This document shows, one piece after another, positions 6,523-17,891 of a DNA stretch of 33,610 bases. The DNA is taken from contig NZ_VWSD01000016.1 in assembly GCF_009829685.1 (NCBI RefSeq), positions 1 to 33,610 of the forward strand, given 5' to 3'. The notes under the pieces were generated by a model, which saw nothing but the letters and a program-made list of their open reading frames with translations, was not told the DNA's origin and made no database searches. A program made the position numbers and the translations under genes. Each line of letters begins with the position of its first letter. The stretch's first letter is position 1. Origin of the DNA: Cellulomonas citrea (lineage in GTDB: Bacteria; Actinomycetota; Actinomycetes; Actinomycetales; Cellulomonadaceae).

Positions 6523-8184
6523 ATGAGCTCGTCCGCCACCTCCGCCAGCACGACCCCCGCGGTCGCGACCAGTGCTCCCGCCGCCCCGACCGGCCGGCCC
6601 GCCATGAGCCGCCGTGAGGTGCTCGAGTCGCTGTCCGGCATCCTGCTCGGGATGTTCGTGTCCGTGCTGGCCACGAGCGTCGTCTCGTCCTCGTTGCCGC
6701 GGATCATCGCCGACCTGCACGGGTCGCAGTCGTCGTTCACCTGGGTGGTCACCGCCACGCTGCTGGCCACCACGGTGTCCACGCCGATCTGGGGCAAGCT
6801 CGCCGACCTCGTCGACCGCAAGGTGCTCATCCAGGTCGCCCTCGTGATCTCCGTGCTGTCCTCGGCCGTGGCCGGGATGGCGCAGGGCGTCGCCGAGCTC
6901 ATCGCGGCCCGGGCGGTCCAGGGCATCGGGGCCGGCGGCCTCATGTCGCTGTCCGTCGTGCTGATCGCCGACATCATCAGCCCGCGGGAGCGAGGCCGGT
7001 ACATGGGCCTCACCGGTGCCGTGATGGCGGTGGCCACCACGGGCGGGCCGTTGCTCGGCGGTGTCATCACCGACGGCCCGGGCTGGCGCTGGAACTTCTA
7101 CGTCGGTCTGCCGTTCGCCGTGCTCGCGCTCGTCGTGCTGCAGCGCACGCTGCACCTGCCGTCCGTGCCGCGCCGCCGGCCCCGCCTGGACTACGCCGGT
7201 GCGGCGCTGCTGAGCGCCGGTGTCACGCTCCTGCTGCTGTGGGTCACGTTCGCCAGCACCTCCTACCCGTGGGTCTCCTGGCAGTCGGCGGCCATGGTGG
7301 CCGGTGCGCTCGGGCTGCTGGCCGGCGCCGTCGTCGTCGAGTCCCGGGCCGCCGAACCGCTCATCCCGCTGCACCTGTTCACCAACCGGACCTTCGTGCT
7401 GGCGGTCATCGGCAGCGCCTCGGTCGGCGTCTCGATGTTCGGCACCTCGGTGTTCCTCGCCCAGTACATGCAGCTGGCGCGCGGACGCACCCCGACCGCC
7501 TCCGGGCTCATGACCATCCCGATGATGGCTGGGCTGTTCATCGCCTCGACGCTGTCCGGCCAGATCGTCTCGCGCACCGGCCGGTACAAGCCGGTGATGC
7601 TCGTCGGCGCCGTGCTCCAGCTCGTCGGGCTGGCCGCGATGGGCTCGATCCACTGGGACACCGGCTTCTGGTTCGTGGCGCTCGCGATGGCCGTGCTGGG
7701 CTCCGGGATCGGCATGCTCATGCAGAACTTCGTGCTCGCGGTGCAGAACACCCTCGACGTCCGGCAGATCGGGGTGGGCACGGCCTCGGTCACCTTCTTC
7801 CGCACGCTCGGCGGGGCGATCGGGGTCTCCGTGCTCGGCGCCGTGCTCTCGACTCGGGCGAGCGACCTCATCGCCGACGGGCTGGCCCGGCTCGGGGTGC
7901 ACACCGGCGCGCTCGGTGGCGGCACGCTGCCCGACCTGGCGACCCTGCCCGGACCGGTCCGGACGGTGGTCGAGCAGTCCTTCGGGGACGCGATCGCCGA
8001 GCTCTTCCTGCTGGCCGTGCCGATGGCCGTGGTGGCGCTGGTCGCGGTAATCGCGCTGCGCGAGGTGCCGCTGCACCACCGGACCGGGCTGGAGCAGCGC
8101 GCCGAGGTCGAACGGCTCATCGAGCAGGAGCCGCAGGCCGCCGACGTCGAGGTCGCCGCCGTGCCGGGCCCGCCGCGCACCTGA
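6523..8184 (+). CDS. MFS transporter, DHA2 (14-helix, EmrB/QacA-like) drug:proton antiporter family
   Basis: This 553-residue protein has a Ser/Thr/Ala-rich N-terminal tail (about 1-30). First-helix sequence LLGMFVSVLATSVVSSSLPRI is followed by the motif-A type loop GKLADLVDRKVL. Helix 4-5 sequence RAVQGIGAGGLMSLSVVLIAD leads to the antiporter motif C region (about GAVMAVATTGGPLLGG) with GWRWNFYVGLPFA after it. These are characteristic of DHA2 exporters, and the length fits 14 helices. It lies 101 nt after marR on the same strand, so the MarR protein probably controls it. The substrate cannot be read from the sequence; hydrophobic drugs or toxic metabolites are typical of the family. Confidence 0.92.
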   Translation: MSSSATSASTTPAVATSAPAAPTGRPAMSRREVLESLSGILLGMFVSVLATSVVSSSLPRIIADLHGSQSSFTWVVTATLLATTVSTPIWGKLADLVDRKVLIQVALVISVLSSAVAGMAQGVAELIAARAVQGIGAGGLMSLSVVLIADIISPRERGRYMGLTGAVMAVATTGGPLLGGVITDGPGWRWNFYVGLPFAVLALVVLQRTLHLPSVPRRRPRLDYAGAALLSAGVTLLLLWVTFASTSYPWVSWQSAAMVAGALGLLAGAVVVESRAAEPLIPLHLFTNRTFVLAVIGSASVGVSMFGTSVFLAQYMQLARGRTPTASGLMTIPMMAGLFIASTLSGQIVSRTGRYKPVMLVGAVLQLVGLAAMGSIHWDTGFWFVALAMAVLGSGIGMLMQNFVLAVQNTLDVRQIGVGTASVTFFRTLGGAIGVSVLGAVLSTRASDLIADGLARLGVHTGALGGGTLPDLATLPGPVRTVVEQSFGDAIAELFLLAVPMAVVALVAVIALREVPLHHRTGLEQRAEVERLIEQEPQAADVEVAAVPGPPRT

Positions 8185-8318
8185 CGACCACGCGTGACCT
8201 GGCAGACAGTGCGGCCCCCTCGACCCCTGCGGACGACTAAGTTGAGCGCGGGGCGGATGAGGACATCAGCCGGGCCTCCCGGTACTCCGCCGCCATCGAC
8301 GAGAACCAGGAGACGAAC

Positions 8319-9926
8319 GTGACGTCGACCATGACAGCGACGACGGACGACGAGGTCACCGTCCACGCGATGACCATCGGCGTGCCGAAGGAGAACCGGC
8401 CGGGCGAACGCCTGGTCGCGGCCACCCCCAAGACCGTCGGGCAGCTCGTGGCACTGGGCTACGAGGTCCACGTCCAGGAGGGCGCCGGCGCGGCCGCGAA
8501 CTTCCCCGACGAGGAGTACACGGCGGCCGGTGCGGTGGTCGGCCCGGCGGGCGACGCCTGGTCGGCCGACATCGTGACGGCCGTGAACGCCCCGTCCGAG
8601 GCCGACCTCGCCGCGCTGCGCACCGGCGCCACGCTGGTCTCGGTGCTCGGCCCGGCCGCGCACCCGGACCTGGTCGCGACGCTCGCGGAGCGCGGGGTGA
8701 CGGCGCTCGCGCTCGACGCCGTGCCGCGCATCTCCCGCGCCCAGGCCCTCGACGTGCTCTCGACCATGTCGAACGTCGCGGGCTACCGCGCCGTCATCGA
8801 GTCGGCCGAGGAGTACGGCGGCATGTTCGGCGGTCAGGTGACCGCCGCCGGCAAGACCGCACCGGCCAGCGTGTTCGTCATCGGTGCGGGTGTGGCCGGT
8901 CTGGCCGCGCTCGGCGCCGCCGCCAGCATGGGTGCCCAGGTGCGTGCGTTCGACGTGCGGCCCGAGGTCGGCGAGCAGATCGAGTCGATGGGCGCCACCT
9001 TCGTCCAGGCGAAGGCGGCCCAGCAGGAGGTCAGTGCCGACGGGTACGCCGCGGCGCTCACCGCCGAGCAGGAAGCGCTCACCCAGGAGATGTACGCGGC
9101 CGAGACGGCGCGCGCCGACATCGTCATCACCACCGCCCTGGTCCGCGGCACCGCACCGCGCACCATCACCGCCGCGATGGTCGCCGCCATGCGCCCCGGG
9201 TCGGTCATCGTCGACCTGGCCGCCTCCGGTGGCGGCAACTGCGAGCTCACCGTGCCGGGCGAGCGCGTGGTCACCGACAACGGTGTGGTGATCCTGGGCT
9301 ACACCGACCTCACCAGCCGGATGCCCAAGCACACGTCGCAGCTGTTCGGCACCAACGTGGTCAACCTGCTCAAGCTGCTCACCCCGGCCAAGGACGGGCA
9401 GCTCGTGCTCGACCTGGAGGACCCGGTGCAGCGGGGGATGACGGTCGCCCGCGCCGGTGAGGTGCTGTGGCCGCCGCCCCCGGTGCAGGTCTCGGCGGCC
9501 CCGGCCGCCGCGGCGCCTGCGGCCCCGGTCGAGGACCCGGCCGTCCGGGCGGCGCGTGAGGCCGCCGCGGCCAAGGCGTCGATGCGCAAGCGGCTCGTCT
9601 CGTCGGCGGTCGCGGCTGCGCTCGTCGTGCTCGCCGTGACGTTCTCCCCGGCGAGCTTCGTCGGCGCGTTCACGGTGTTCGCGCTCGCCGTCGTCGTCGG
9701 GTTCTACGTGATCAGCGGGGTGTCGCACTCGCTGCACACGCCGCTCATGGCCCAGACCAACGCCATCTCCGGGATCATCCTGGTCGGCGCGCTGCTGCAG
9801 ATCGGCTCGACGGACCCGCTCGTCATGGGCATGTCCTTCGTCGCGGCCTCGATCGCCTCGATCAACATCTTCGGCGGGTTCCTGGTGTCCTACCGGATGC
9901 TCGGCATGTTCAAGAAGGAGGCGTGA
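8319..9926 (+). CDS. pntA: NAD(P) transhydrogenase, alpha subunit (PntA)
   Basis: This 535-residue protein has the NAD(H)-binding domain I at about residues 18-390. [20 protein letters not shown] opens it, a Rossmann segment reads [20 protein letters not shown], and [18 protein letters not shown] and [13 protein letters not shown] follow. After a Pro/Ala linker, the C-terminus has about four hydrophobic helices, including [20 protein letters not shown] and [14 protein letters not shown]. This is a full-length alpha subunit, not the split PntAA/PntAB form. With PntB it couples proton entry to NADPH formation. GTG 8319 has AGGAG 6 nt upstream. Its stop overlaps a GTGA just before pntB, so the two genes are co-translated. 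Confidence 0.96.
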   Translation: MTSTMTATTDDEVTVHAMTIGVPKENRPGERLVAATPKTVGQLVALGYEVHVQEGAGAAANFPDEEYTAAGAVVGPAGDAWSADIVTAVNAPSEADLAALRTGATLVSVLGPAAHPDLVATLAERGVTALALDAVPRISRAQALDVLSTMSNVAGYRAVIESAEEYGGMFGGQVTAAGKTAPASVFVIGAGVAGLAALGAAASMGAQVRAFDVRPEVGEQIESMGATFVQAKAAQQEVSADGYAAALTAEQEALTQEMYAAETARADIVITTALVRGTAPRTITAAMVAAMRPGSVIVDLAASGGGNCELTVPGERVVTDNGVVILGYTDLTSRMPKHTSQLFGTNVVNLLKLLTPAKDGQLVLDLEDPVQRGMTVARAGEVLWPPPPVQVSAAPAAAAPAAPVEDPAVRAAREAAAAKASMRKRLVSSAVAAALVVLAVTFSPASFVGAFTVFALAVVVGFYVISGVSHSLHTPLMAQTNAISGIILVGALLQIGSTDPLVMGMSFVAASIASINIFGGFLVSYRMLGMFKKEA

Positions 9927-9928
9927 GC

Positions 9929-11386
9929 ATGCTGCTCCACTTCGTGCAGGGCCTGTACATCGTCGCCGGTGTGCTGTTCATCCTGTCCCTGGCCGGGCTG
10001 TCCAAGCAGGACACCGCCCGGATGGGCAACGTCGCCGGCATGGTCGGCATGGTGCTCGCGCTCGGCGCGACCATCACCCACTCGCTGTGGCTGTCCTCGC
10101 AGGACCCGACCGGGCGCCGCTCGGTGCTGGTCACCCTGCTGCTCATCCTGCTCGTGCTGGCCATCGGGGCCTCGATCGGCATCCCGATCGCCCGCAAGGT
10201 CGAGATGACGCAGATGCCTGAGCTCATCGCGATGCTGCACTCGTTCGTCGGCATGGCGGCCGTGCTCGTCGGCTTCAACTCCTTCAGCGAGGGCGGCGAC
10301 GCGGTGCACCTGGTCGAGGTCGCGCTCGGCGTGTTCATCGGCGCATACACCTTCACCGGGTCGATCGTCGCCTACCTCAAGCTGTCGGCGAAGATGAAGT
10401 CCGCACCGCTCACGCTGCCCGGGCGCAACATGCTCAACCTGGGCGCGTTCGTCGTGTTCTTCGTGCTCATGGTGTGGTTCGTGGTCGTGGGCAAGACCCC
10501 GTCCGGGCTGGGCTGGGCGTTGATCCTGGTGATCGCCGCGCTCGCGTTCGCCCTCGGCTTCCACATGGTGGCCGCGATCGGCGGCGGCGACATGCCGGTC
10601 GTCGTGTCGATGCTCAACTCGTACTCCGGGTGGGCCGCGGCGGCTGCCGGGTTCATGCTGGGCAACAACCTGCTCATCATCACCGGGTCCCTCGTCGGGT
10701 CCTCCGGTGCGATCCTCTCGTTCATCATGTGCCGGGCGATGAACCGCTCGTTCGTCTCGGTGATCCTCGGCGGCTTCGGCTCCGAGGGCGGGACCGTGCT
10801 CACCTCGGCCGCGGTCGAGGGCGAGCACCACGAGATCGACGCCGCGAGCACCGCCCAGCTGCTGTGGGACGCCTCCTCGGTCATCATCACCCCCGGCTAC
10901 GGCATGGCCGTGGCCAAGGCGCAGTACCCGGTCGCCGACCTCACCGCGCGGCTGCGGGCGCACGGGGTTGACGTGAAGTTCGGGGTGCACCCGGTGGCGG
11001 GTCGGCTGCCCGGGCACATGAACGTGCTGCTCGCCGAGGCGAAGGTGCCGTACGACATCGTCCTGGAGATGGACGAGATCAACCCGGACTTCGCCCACAC
11101 CGACGTCGTGCTGGTCATCGGTGCGAACGACACCGTCAACCCGGCGGCGCTGGACGACCCGGGCTCACCGATCGCCGGCATGCCGGTGCTCGAGGTGTGG
11201 AACGCCAAGCAGGTCGTCGTGTTCAAGCGCTCGATGGCCACCGGCTACGCGGGGGTGCAGAACCCGCTGTTCTTCAAGGAGAACACCGCGATGCTGTTCG
11301 GTGACGCCAAGACGCGGGTCGACGACATCATCGCCGCGCTGCCGGCCGCCGAGCCGGCCGCGACGGGTGCCCGCACCGCCAGCTGA
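9929..11386 (+). CDS. pntB: NAD(P) transhydrogenase, beta subunit (PntB)
   Basis: This 485-residue membrane protein begins with about eight or nine hydrophobic helices (domain II), including [20 protein letters not shown] and FSEGGDAVH. The C-terminal NADP(H)-binding domain III has [54 protein letters not shown] and a [17 protein letters not shown] segment that contacts NADP. It forms the other half of the proton-driven transhydrogenase in the cell membrane. ATG 9929 is preferred because GGAGG ends 7 nt upstream; the GTG at 9923 is only 1 nt from it. A strong hairpin follows the gene. Confidence 0.96.
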   Translation: MLLHFVQGLYIVAGVLFILSLAGLSKQDTARMGNVAGMVGMVLALGATITHSLWLSSQDPTGRRSVLVTLLLILLVLAIGASIGIPIARKVEMTQMPELIAMLHSFVGMAAVLVGFNSFSEGGDAVHLVEVALGVFIGAYTFTGSIVAYLKLSAKMKSAPLTLPGRNMLNLGAFVVFFVLMVWFVVVGKTPSGLGWALILVIAALAFALGFHMVAAIGGGDMPVVVSMLNSYSGWAAAAAGFMLGNNLLIITGSLVGSSGAILSFIMCRAMNRSFVSVILGGFGSEGGTVLTSAAVEGEHHEIDAASTAQLLWDASSVIITPGYGMAVAKAQYPVADLTARLRAHGVDVKFGVHPVAGRLPGHMNVLLAEAKVPYDIVLEMDEINPDFAHTDVVLVIGANDTVNPAALDDPGSPIAGMPVLEVWNAKQVVVFKRSMATGYAGVQNPLFFKENTAMLFGDAKTRVDDIIAALPAAEPAATGARTAS

Positions 11387-11404
11387 CCCCGACCGGTCAC
11401 CTGT

Positions 11405-11442
11405 CGACAGGCCCGTGCCCCTCGTGGGGTGCGGGCCTGTCG
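11405..11442. terminator. Hairpin between convergent pntB and the PTS genes
   Basis: CGACAGGCCCG pairs with CGGGCCTGTCG, and an inner CCCC/GGGG stem closes on a TCGT loop. There is no U-run. It lies 18 bp after pntB and before the end of the opposing eiiB gene, so it could terminate both. Confidence 0.65.
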
Positions 11443-11492
11443 GCCGTCGTGGCCGTGGGCCGGGCGGCCGTCGTGGCCCGGCGGGTCCGGTC

Positions 11493-11741
11493 TCAGCCGA
11501 GCCGTTCGCGCAGCGCCGCGTAGGTGGTGAGCAGGTCGCCGCGCAGCGCCACCTGGAGCTGCCCGTGCTGCCGCACCACGATCGCCACCTGCGGCAACGC
11601 GCCCAGACCGGCCTCGTCGGCGGCGCCGTCGTCGTGCAGCACGAACCGCAGCCGGGCCCAGCAGTGCGTGAGCTCGGCGACGTTCGCCGGACCGCCGACG
11701 AGGGGGAGCAGCCGGTCGGCGAGCTCGTCGGCGTCGCTCAC
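11493..11741 (-). CDS. Free-standing PTS EIIB domain (glucose/beta-glucoside family)
   Basis: This 82-residue protein is a single EIIB domain. LLPLVGGPANVAELTHCWAR contains the phospho-acceptor Cys27 in the family pattern HC-x-x-RLRF, and a VRQHGQLQVALRG strand comes later. It matches the N-terminal domain of the locus's own EIIBCA (HCATRLRF), but it has no EIIC or EIIA. Its GTG start overlaps the TGA of the antiterminator gene by 4 bp (GTGA), implying coupled translation. Because the permease already has its own EIIB, this copy may pass phosphate to or from the PRDs of BglG, or serve an EIIC elsewhere. Both roles are inference. Confidence 0.88.
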   Translation of the reverse strand: MSDADELADRLLPLVGGPANVAELTHCWARLRFVLHDDGAADEAGLGALPQVAIVVRQHGQLQVALRGDLLTTYAALRERLG

Positions 11742-12589
11742 CGGCTGGCCGCCCGTGGGGTGGTCAGCCGGTACACGTGCAACGTGAGGTAGAGCAGCTC
11801 CTCACCGGTGAGGGTCCAGCCGTAGCGTTCGCCGAGCAGCCTGGCGACGTCCTGCGCGCAGGCGAACTCCCGTGGCCGGGCCGCCCGGACCGCGTCGTGC
11901 AGCTCGTCGGCCGTCCCGGAGAGCAGACCGCCGTGCCGCTCCCGCAGGAACAGGTAGCGCAGGTGGGTGACGAACCGGGCCACCGCGACCGACTCGGCGT
12001 CGATGTCCACCTCGAACTGCGAGCGGATGAGGGCGAGCACCTCGCCGAGCACCTCGGTCATCCGGACGGTCGCGTCCAGGTCCTGGCCGAACTGGGCGTT
12101 GACGAAGTGCAGCGCCAGCGGGACCGCCTCGACGTCGGGGAGCACCACGCCGGTGCGCTGCGCGATGAGGCCGAGCGCCTCCCGGCTGAAGTCGACCTCG
12201 GCCGGGTACAGGTACTGCACCTCCCAGCGCAGCGGGTACTCGATGGGCGCCGACCCCTCGCGGACCCGGCGCAGCGCAAAGCTCACGTGGTCGGCCAGCG
12301 GGACGAGCACGTGGTCGGCGACCTGCGGCCCGAGCCGTTCGCGCGCCGCGCGCAGGATCTCCTCGGTCACCTCGATGTCGGCGATCGGGATCTCCTCGAT
12401 GAACGCCGCGAGCTTCTCGGCGCTCTGCGTCTGGGAGGACACGACGAACCGCTTCTCGACGAGCCCCTCGTCGACGGGGGTGCCGGGGGTCACCTGGAAG
12501 CCCAGTCCGCGGCCCAGCAGGACGAGCTCGGCGTCGCGGTCGTCGACGGCGAGCACGACGTTGTTGTTGAAGACCTTGCGGACCTTCAC
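11738..12589 (-). CDS. licT: BglG/LicT family transcription antiterminator
   Basis: This 283-residue protein has an N-terminal RNA-binding CAT domain (about 1-55: MKVRKVFNNNVVLAV, then LLGRGLGFQ and VEKRFV). Two PTS regulation domains follow. All four phosphorylatable histidines are in place: His101 (ADHVSFAL) and His161 (ALHFVNAQF) in PRD1, and His209 (THLRYLF) and His271 (LTLHVYRL) in PRD2. Phosphorylation by HPr and EII sets dimerisation, and the active dimer binds RAT hairpins and prevents terminator formation. Two RATs are visible in this window, before bglF and before ptsH. GTG 12589 follows a strong AGGAGGAGGGGC. It is the third gene of the beta-glucoside operon. Confidence 0.94.
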   Translation of the reverse strand: MKVRKVFNNNVVLAVDDRDAELVLLGRGLGFQVTPGTPVDEGLVEKRFVVSSQTQSAEKLAAFIEEIPIADIEVTEEILRAARERLGPQVADHVLVPLADHVSFALRRVREGSAPIEYPLRWEVQYLYPAEVDFSREALGLIAQRTGVVLPDVEAVPLALHFVNAQFGQDLDATVRMTEVLGEVLALIRSQFEVDIDAESVAVARFVTHLRYLFLRERHGGLLSGTADELHDAVRAARPREFACAQDVARLLGERYGWTLTGEELLYLTLHVYRLTTPRAASR

Positions 12590-12632
12590 GCCCCTCCTCC
12601 TTCGTCGCAGGCTGCGCCTGCACCTTCGTCGT

Positions 12633-12668
12633 CCGGTGCGGGACCGTCAAGGCTCGGACCCGCACCGG
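12633..12668 (-). terminator. Intercistronic hairpin between GH1 and licT
   Basis: CCGGTGCGGG (12633-12642) pairs perfectly with CCCGCACCGG (12659-12668) across a 16-nt loop. No U-run follows. It may be a weak terminator or an mRNA-stabilising element that lowers licT expression relative to the hydrolase. Confidence 0.45.
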
Positions 12669-12677
12669 CGTGCTGTG

Positions 12678-16045
<3,368 letters not shown>

Positions 16046-16100
16046 GATTCCTCCTCGAACCGAAGTCGTCGCGCGGGTGAGGGGAATGCCCACGGGCAAC

Positions 16101-16164
16101 AAAAAAGACCCAAGCTCACGGACGACGCCCACCACAGATGGACCAGTCGTCGGAGCTCGGGTCT
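16101..16164 (-). terminator. Intrinsic terminator in the bglF leader
   Basis: On the minus strand AGACCCGAGCTC (16164-16153) pairs with GAGCTTGGGTCT (16117-16106) over 12 bp with one G-U pair. A further GACGAC/GTCGTC stem lies inside, and a run of U follows (16106-16101). Its first 5 nt overlap the RAT, so the two structures are mutually exclusive, as in classical BglG/LicT attenuation. Confidence 0.9.
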
Positions 16165-16187
16165 TGCCTGAACCGCAGTAACAATCC
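16160..16187 (-). promoter_or_regulatory. RAT antiterminator element of bglF
   Basis: The 28-nt element begins GGATTGTTACTG and ends CAGGCAAGACC, matching the BglG/SacY-family ribonucleic antiterminator. Bound antiterminator would hold this hairpin and prevent the overlapping terminator from forming. Confidence 0.92.
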
Positions 16188-16224
16188 CAGAGTCACGCGG
16201 GGCGCGCGTAGGCGTCCCGCACGC

Positions 16225-16253
16225 AAACTAGCCCGTCGTCCAGGTCATGTAAA
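16225..16253 (-). promoter_or_regulatory. Promoter of the bglF operon
   Basis: On the minus strand TTTACA (16253-16248), a 17-bp spacer and TAGTTT (16230-16225) make a good sigma-70-like promoter. Start would be near 16218, about 30 nt before the RAT. Confidence 0.7.
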
Positions 16254-16268
16254 GCCCTCGCGGACGTC

Positions 16269-16274
16269 TAGCAT
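16269..16274 (+). promoter_or_regulatory. -10 hexamer for the histidine phosphatase gene
   Basis: TAGCAT ends 8 nt before GTG 16283, which has no Shine-Dalgarno. This suggests a leaderless or nearly leaderless start. The promoter abuts the divergent bglF promoter. Confidence 0.4.
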
Positions 16275-16282
16275 CGGTCGAC

Positions 16283-16978
16283 GTGTCCGCCCCTCGTCCC
16301 CTCACCTGGTACCTCGTCCGCCATGGCCGCACCCGGTACAACGACGAGGTCCGGCTGCAGGGCTGGTGCGACTCCGAGCTGACGCAGGAGGGCCTGGCCG
16401 GGGTGCGGGCGACGGCGCAGGCGTTGGCGGACGTCCCGTTCGTCTCGGCGTGGACCAGCCCGTCGGGCCGTGCGGCCGCCACGGCCGCCGAGATCCTGCA
16501 GTTCCACCCCCAGGTGCCGCTCACCTCGGACGAGGACCTCATGGAGTTCAGCTTCGGCGACTACGAGGCGCGCCCCGAACCCGAGCTGTGGGCCGTCGTC
16601 GACCCGCAGACCCTGTTCACCGGCGTGCGCACCGGGCGCGGGCAGACGTTGCCGGGCGGGGAGCCGTCCGACGTCTACCTGCGGCGGGTGGGCCGGGCCT
16701 TCGCCCGGGTCGCGGCGGCGCACCCCGACGGCGGTGCGGTGCTCGTCGTCAGCCACGGCGTGACGCTGCTCACGCATCTGACCCAGCAGGGCCTCGAACC
16801 GCCGACCTCGCTGCCGAACGCCAGCGTCACCGTGCTGACCAGCGGCGACGGCGGTCTTGAGCTGGTGCGCTTCGGCTGGGACCCGTCGGGTCGGGCGGTG
16901 CCGGGGCAGCCGCTCGCGCACGGCACGCTCGGCCGCCCGGACGGTCAGACCGAGCCCGCGGGGCCGGGCGCGGTTTGA
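16283..16978 (+). CDS. Histidine phosphatase family (phosphoglycerate mutase-like) protein
   Basis: This 231-residue protein carries the catalytic RHG motif at 13-15 (WYLVRHGRTRYN), followed by LQGWCDSELTQEGLAGVRAT. It has the acid Glu region EDLMEFSFGDYE and the second histidine in VLVVSHGVTLLTHL. The conserved core is typical of cofactor-independent phosphatases such as CobC/PhoE-like or fructose-2,6-bisphosphatase-like members. The substrate cannot be assigned. The last 35 residues are a Gly/Pro tail. It lies between the two RAT-controlled units, bglF (divergent) and ptsH (codirectional), so a phosphosugar role is possible. The ptsH -35 element overlaps its stop codon. Confidence 0.9.
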   Translation: MSAPRPLTWYLVRHGRTRYNDEVRLQGWCDSELTQEGLAGVRATAQALADVPFVSAWTSPSGRAAATAAEILQFHPQVPLTSDEDLMEFSFGDYEARPEPELWAVVDPQTLFTGVRTGRGQTLPGGEPSDVYLRRVGRAFARVAAAHPDGGAVLVVSHGVTLLTHLTQQGLEPPTSLPNASVTVLTSGDGGLELVRFGWDPSGRAVPGQPLAHGTLGRPDGQTEPAGPGAV

Positions 16979-17003
16979 CGCCACCGGCACCGGCGGGTAG
17001 AAC
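16975..17003 (+). promoter_or_regulatory. Promoter of ptsH
   Basis: TTGACG (16975-16980), a 17-bp spacer and TAGAAC (16998-17003) form a clear promoter. Start would be near 17010, immediately before the RAT, so all transcripts from it must pass the terminator. Confidence 0.7.
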
Positions 17004-17012
17004 CGGGGTGCA

Positions 17013-17040
17013 GGATTGTGACCACCTGGTGGGCAAGACC
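17013..17040 (+). promoter_or_regulatory. RAT antiterminator element of ptsH
   Basis: The 28-nt element begins GGATTGTGACCAC and ends GTGGGCAAGACC. It has the same length and the same conserved GGATTGT and GGCAAGACC blocks as the bglF element. The middle has changed on both sides (TACTG/CAG versus GACCAC/GTGG) in ways that keep a stem. Confidence 0.9.
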
Positions 17041-17066
17041 TGGCGCTGTGTGCGCCAGGTCTTTTT
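17036..17066 (+). terminator. Intrinsic terminator in the ptsH leader
   Basis: AGACCTGGCG (17036-17045) and CGCCAGGTCT (17053-17062) form a perfect 10-bp stem with a 7-nt loop, followed by UUUUU. Its first 5 nt overlap the RAT, so the two structures exclude each other. Confidence 0.93.
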
Positions 17067-17096
17067 CTTTGCCCCCGGGTCGAGGAGAGGACCGCC

Positions 17097-17366
17097 ATGC
17101 CCGAACGTGTCGCGACCATCGGCTCCGCCAGCGGGCTGCACGCCCGTCCGGCGGCGCTGTTCACCCAGGCTGCTGCGGCGGCCGGCCACGAGGTCTCGAT
17201 CGCACGCGAGGGAGGACCGGCGGTCCCGGCCGCCAGCGTCCTCATGGTGATGTCGCTCGGGCTCAAGCAGGGCGACCAGGTGGTGCTCTCGGCGCCCGAC
17301 GAGGCCGCCGGAGCGGCCCTGGCCGACCTGGCCGACCTGCTCGCCCGGGACCTCGACGCGCAGTAG
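17097..17366 (+). CDS. ptsH: PTS phosphocarrier protein HPr
   Basis: This 89-residue protein has the normal HPr size and fold. The EI-phosphorylated His15 sits in GLHARPAALF. Ser47 in PAASVLMVMSLGLKQGD occupies the regulatory Ser46 position of other HPr proteins. It passes phosphate from enzyme I to the EIIA domains and to PRDs of the antiterminator. ATG 17097 has a GAGGAGAGG site. No ptsI follows; the next gene encodes a membrane protein. The leader carries RAT plus terminator, so expression is probably controlled by the BglG-type protein encoded at 11738-12589. Enzyme I must come from elsewhere. Confidence 0.96.
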   Translation: MPERVATIGSASGLHARPAALFTQAAAAAGHEVSIAREGGPAVPAASVLMVMSLGLKQGDQVVLSAPDEAAGAALADLADLLARDLDAQ

Positions 17367-17379
17367 GCGTCACCCGGCC

Positions 17380-17407
17380 GGGCGCTGCGGGGTGCCGTGC
17401 AGCGCCC
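17380..17407 (+). terminator. Hairpin after ptsH
   Basis: GGGCGCTGC (17380-17388) pairs perfectly with GCAGCGCCC (17399-17407) across a 10-nt loop. No U-run follows. It separates ptsH from the next promoter. Confidence 0.55.
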
Positions 17408-17422
17408 GCGCGCCGATGCCCC

Positions 17423-17428
17423 TACCCT
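17423..17428 (+). promoter_or_regulatory. -10 hexamer for the holin-like gene
   Basis: TACCCT lies 7 nt before ATG 17436. No Shine-Dalgarno is present, so a leaderless message is likely. Confidence 0.5.
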
Positions 17429-17435
17429 TCCGAAC

Positions 17436-17828
17436 ATGGTGCGACTCCTGCTGCGGACAGCGGTCTTTCTCGGCTCCTCGGCTCTCGGCCTGCTGGTGGC
17501 CTGGCTCGTGCTGCGGCCCCGGTTCGCCCTGCACCCGCAGGGGCTGATCGTCGCTGTCGTCGTGTTCGCCCTCGCCCAGAGCGTGCTCGCGCCGTTCATC
17601 GCGACGATGGCCAAGCGGTACGCCCCGGCGTTCCTCGGCGGGATCGGGCTGCTGTCCACGTTCGTCGCACTTCTGCTCGCCACGCTCATCGGCGGCGGTC
17701 TGACCATCAGCGGGGTGAGCACGTGGCTGCTCGCCAGCCTCGTCGTGTGGCTGGTCACGGCGCTGGCGACGTTCCTGCTGCCGGCGTTCGTGCTCAAGCA
17801 GAAGCTGGGCGGGCGTAGCGACGCCTGA
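17436..17828 (+). CDS. Four-helix membrane protein, phage-holin-superfamily-IV-like
   Basis: This 130-residue protein has four hydrophobic helices. The first is LLRTAVFLGSSALGLLVAWL and the second lies around GLIVAVVVFALAQSVLAPFI. The third is GGIGLLSTFVALLLATLIGG and the fourth STWLLASLVVWLVTALATFL. A short basic tail (KQKLGGRSDA) follows. Size and topology fit the mycobacterial-type 4-TMS holin-like family, which is common in actinobacterial chromosomes outside prophages. No lysis genes or phage genes are nearby, so a phage role is unlikely. Function is unknown. It begins with a leaderless ATG after TACCCT and converges on the DUF4914 gene. Confidence 0.75.
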   Translation: MVRLLLRTAVFLGSSALGLLVAWLVLRPRFALHPQGLIVAVVVFALAQSVLAPFIATMAKRYAPAFLGGIGLLSTFVALLLATLIGGGLTISGVSTWLLASLVVWLVTALATFLLPAFVLKQKLGGRSDA

Positions 17829-17855
17829 TCCGCCGCTGCCGGTCCCGGCGATGGC

Positions 17856-17873
17856 CGGGTGAGGGATCACCCG
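17856..17873. terminator. Small hairpin between convergent genes
   Basis: CGGGTGA pairs with TCACCCG around a GGGA loop in the 63-bp gap between two convergent genes. It is a modest bidirectional terminator candidate. Confidence 0.4.
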
Positions 17874-17891
17874 ACCACCGCCGGTCGGTGC

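Noticed and set aside
4692-6617. 641-residue plus-strand open frame
   Set aside because: It runs antisense through the SPFH gene and then out of frame through marR. Its composition is Asp/Gly/Arg-rich, typical of a high-GC shadow frame.
5773-8079. 768-residue minus-strand open frame
   Set aside because: It is antisense to marR and the MFS transporter, both with clear domains. The His/Arg/Gly-rich translation shows no motif.
16046-16135. Longer start of bglF at 16135
   Set aside because: It would begin inside the leader terminator; GTG 16045 has an excellent ribosome binding site and a normal EIIB N-terminus.
17436-17828. Holin-like gene as evidence of a prophage
   Set aside because: No integrase, structural, lysin or att-like sequence is nearby; such proteins are common in actinobacterial chromosomes.
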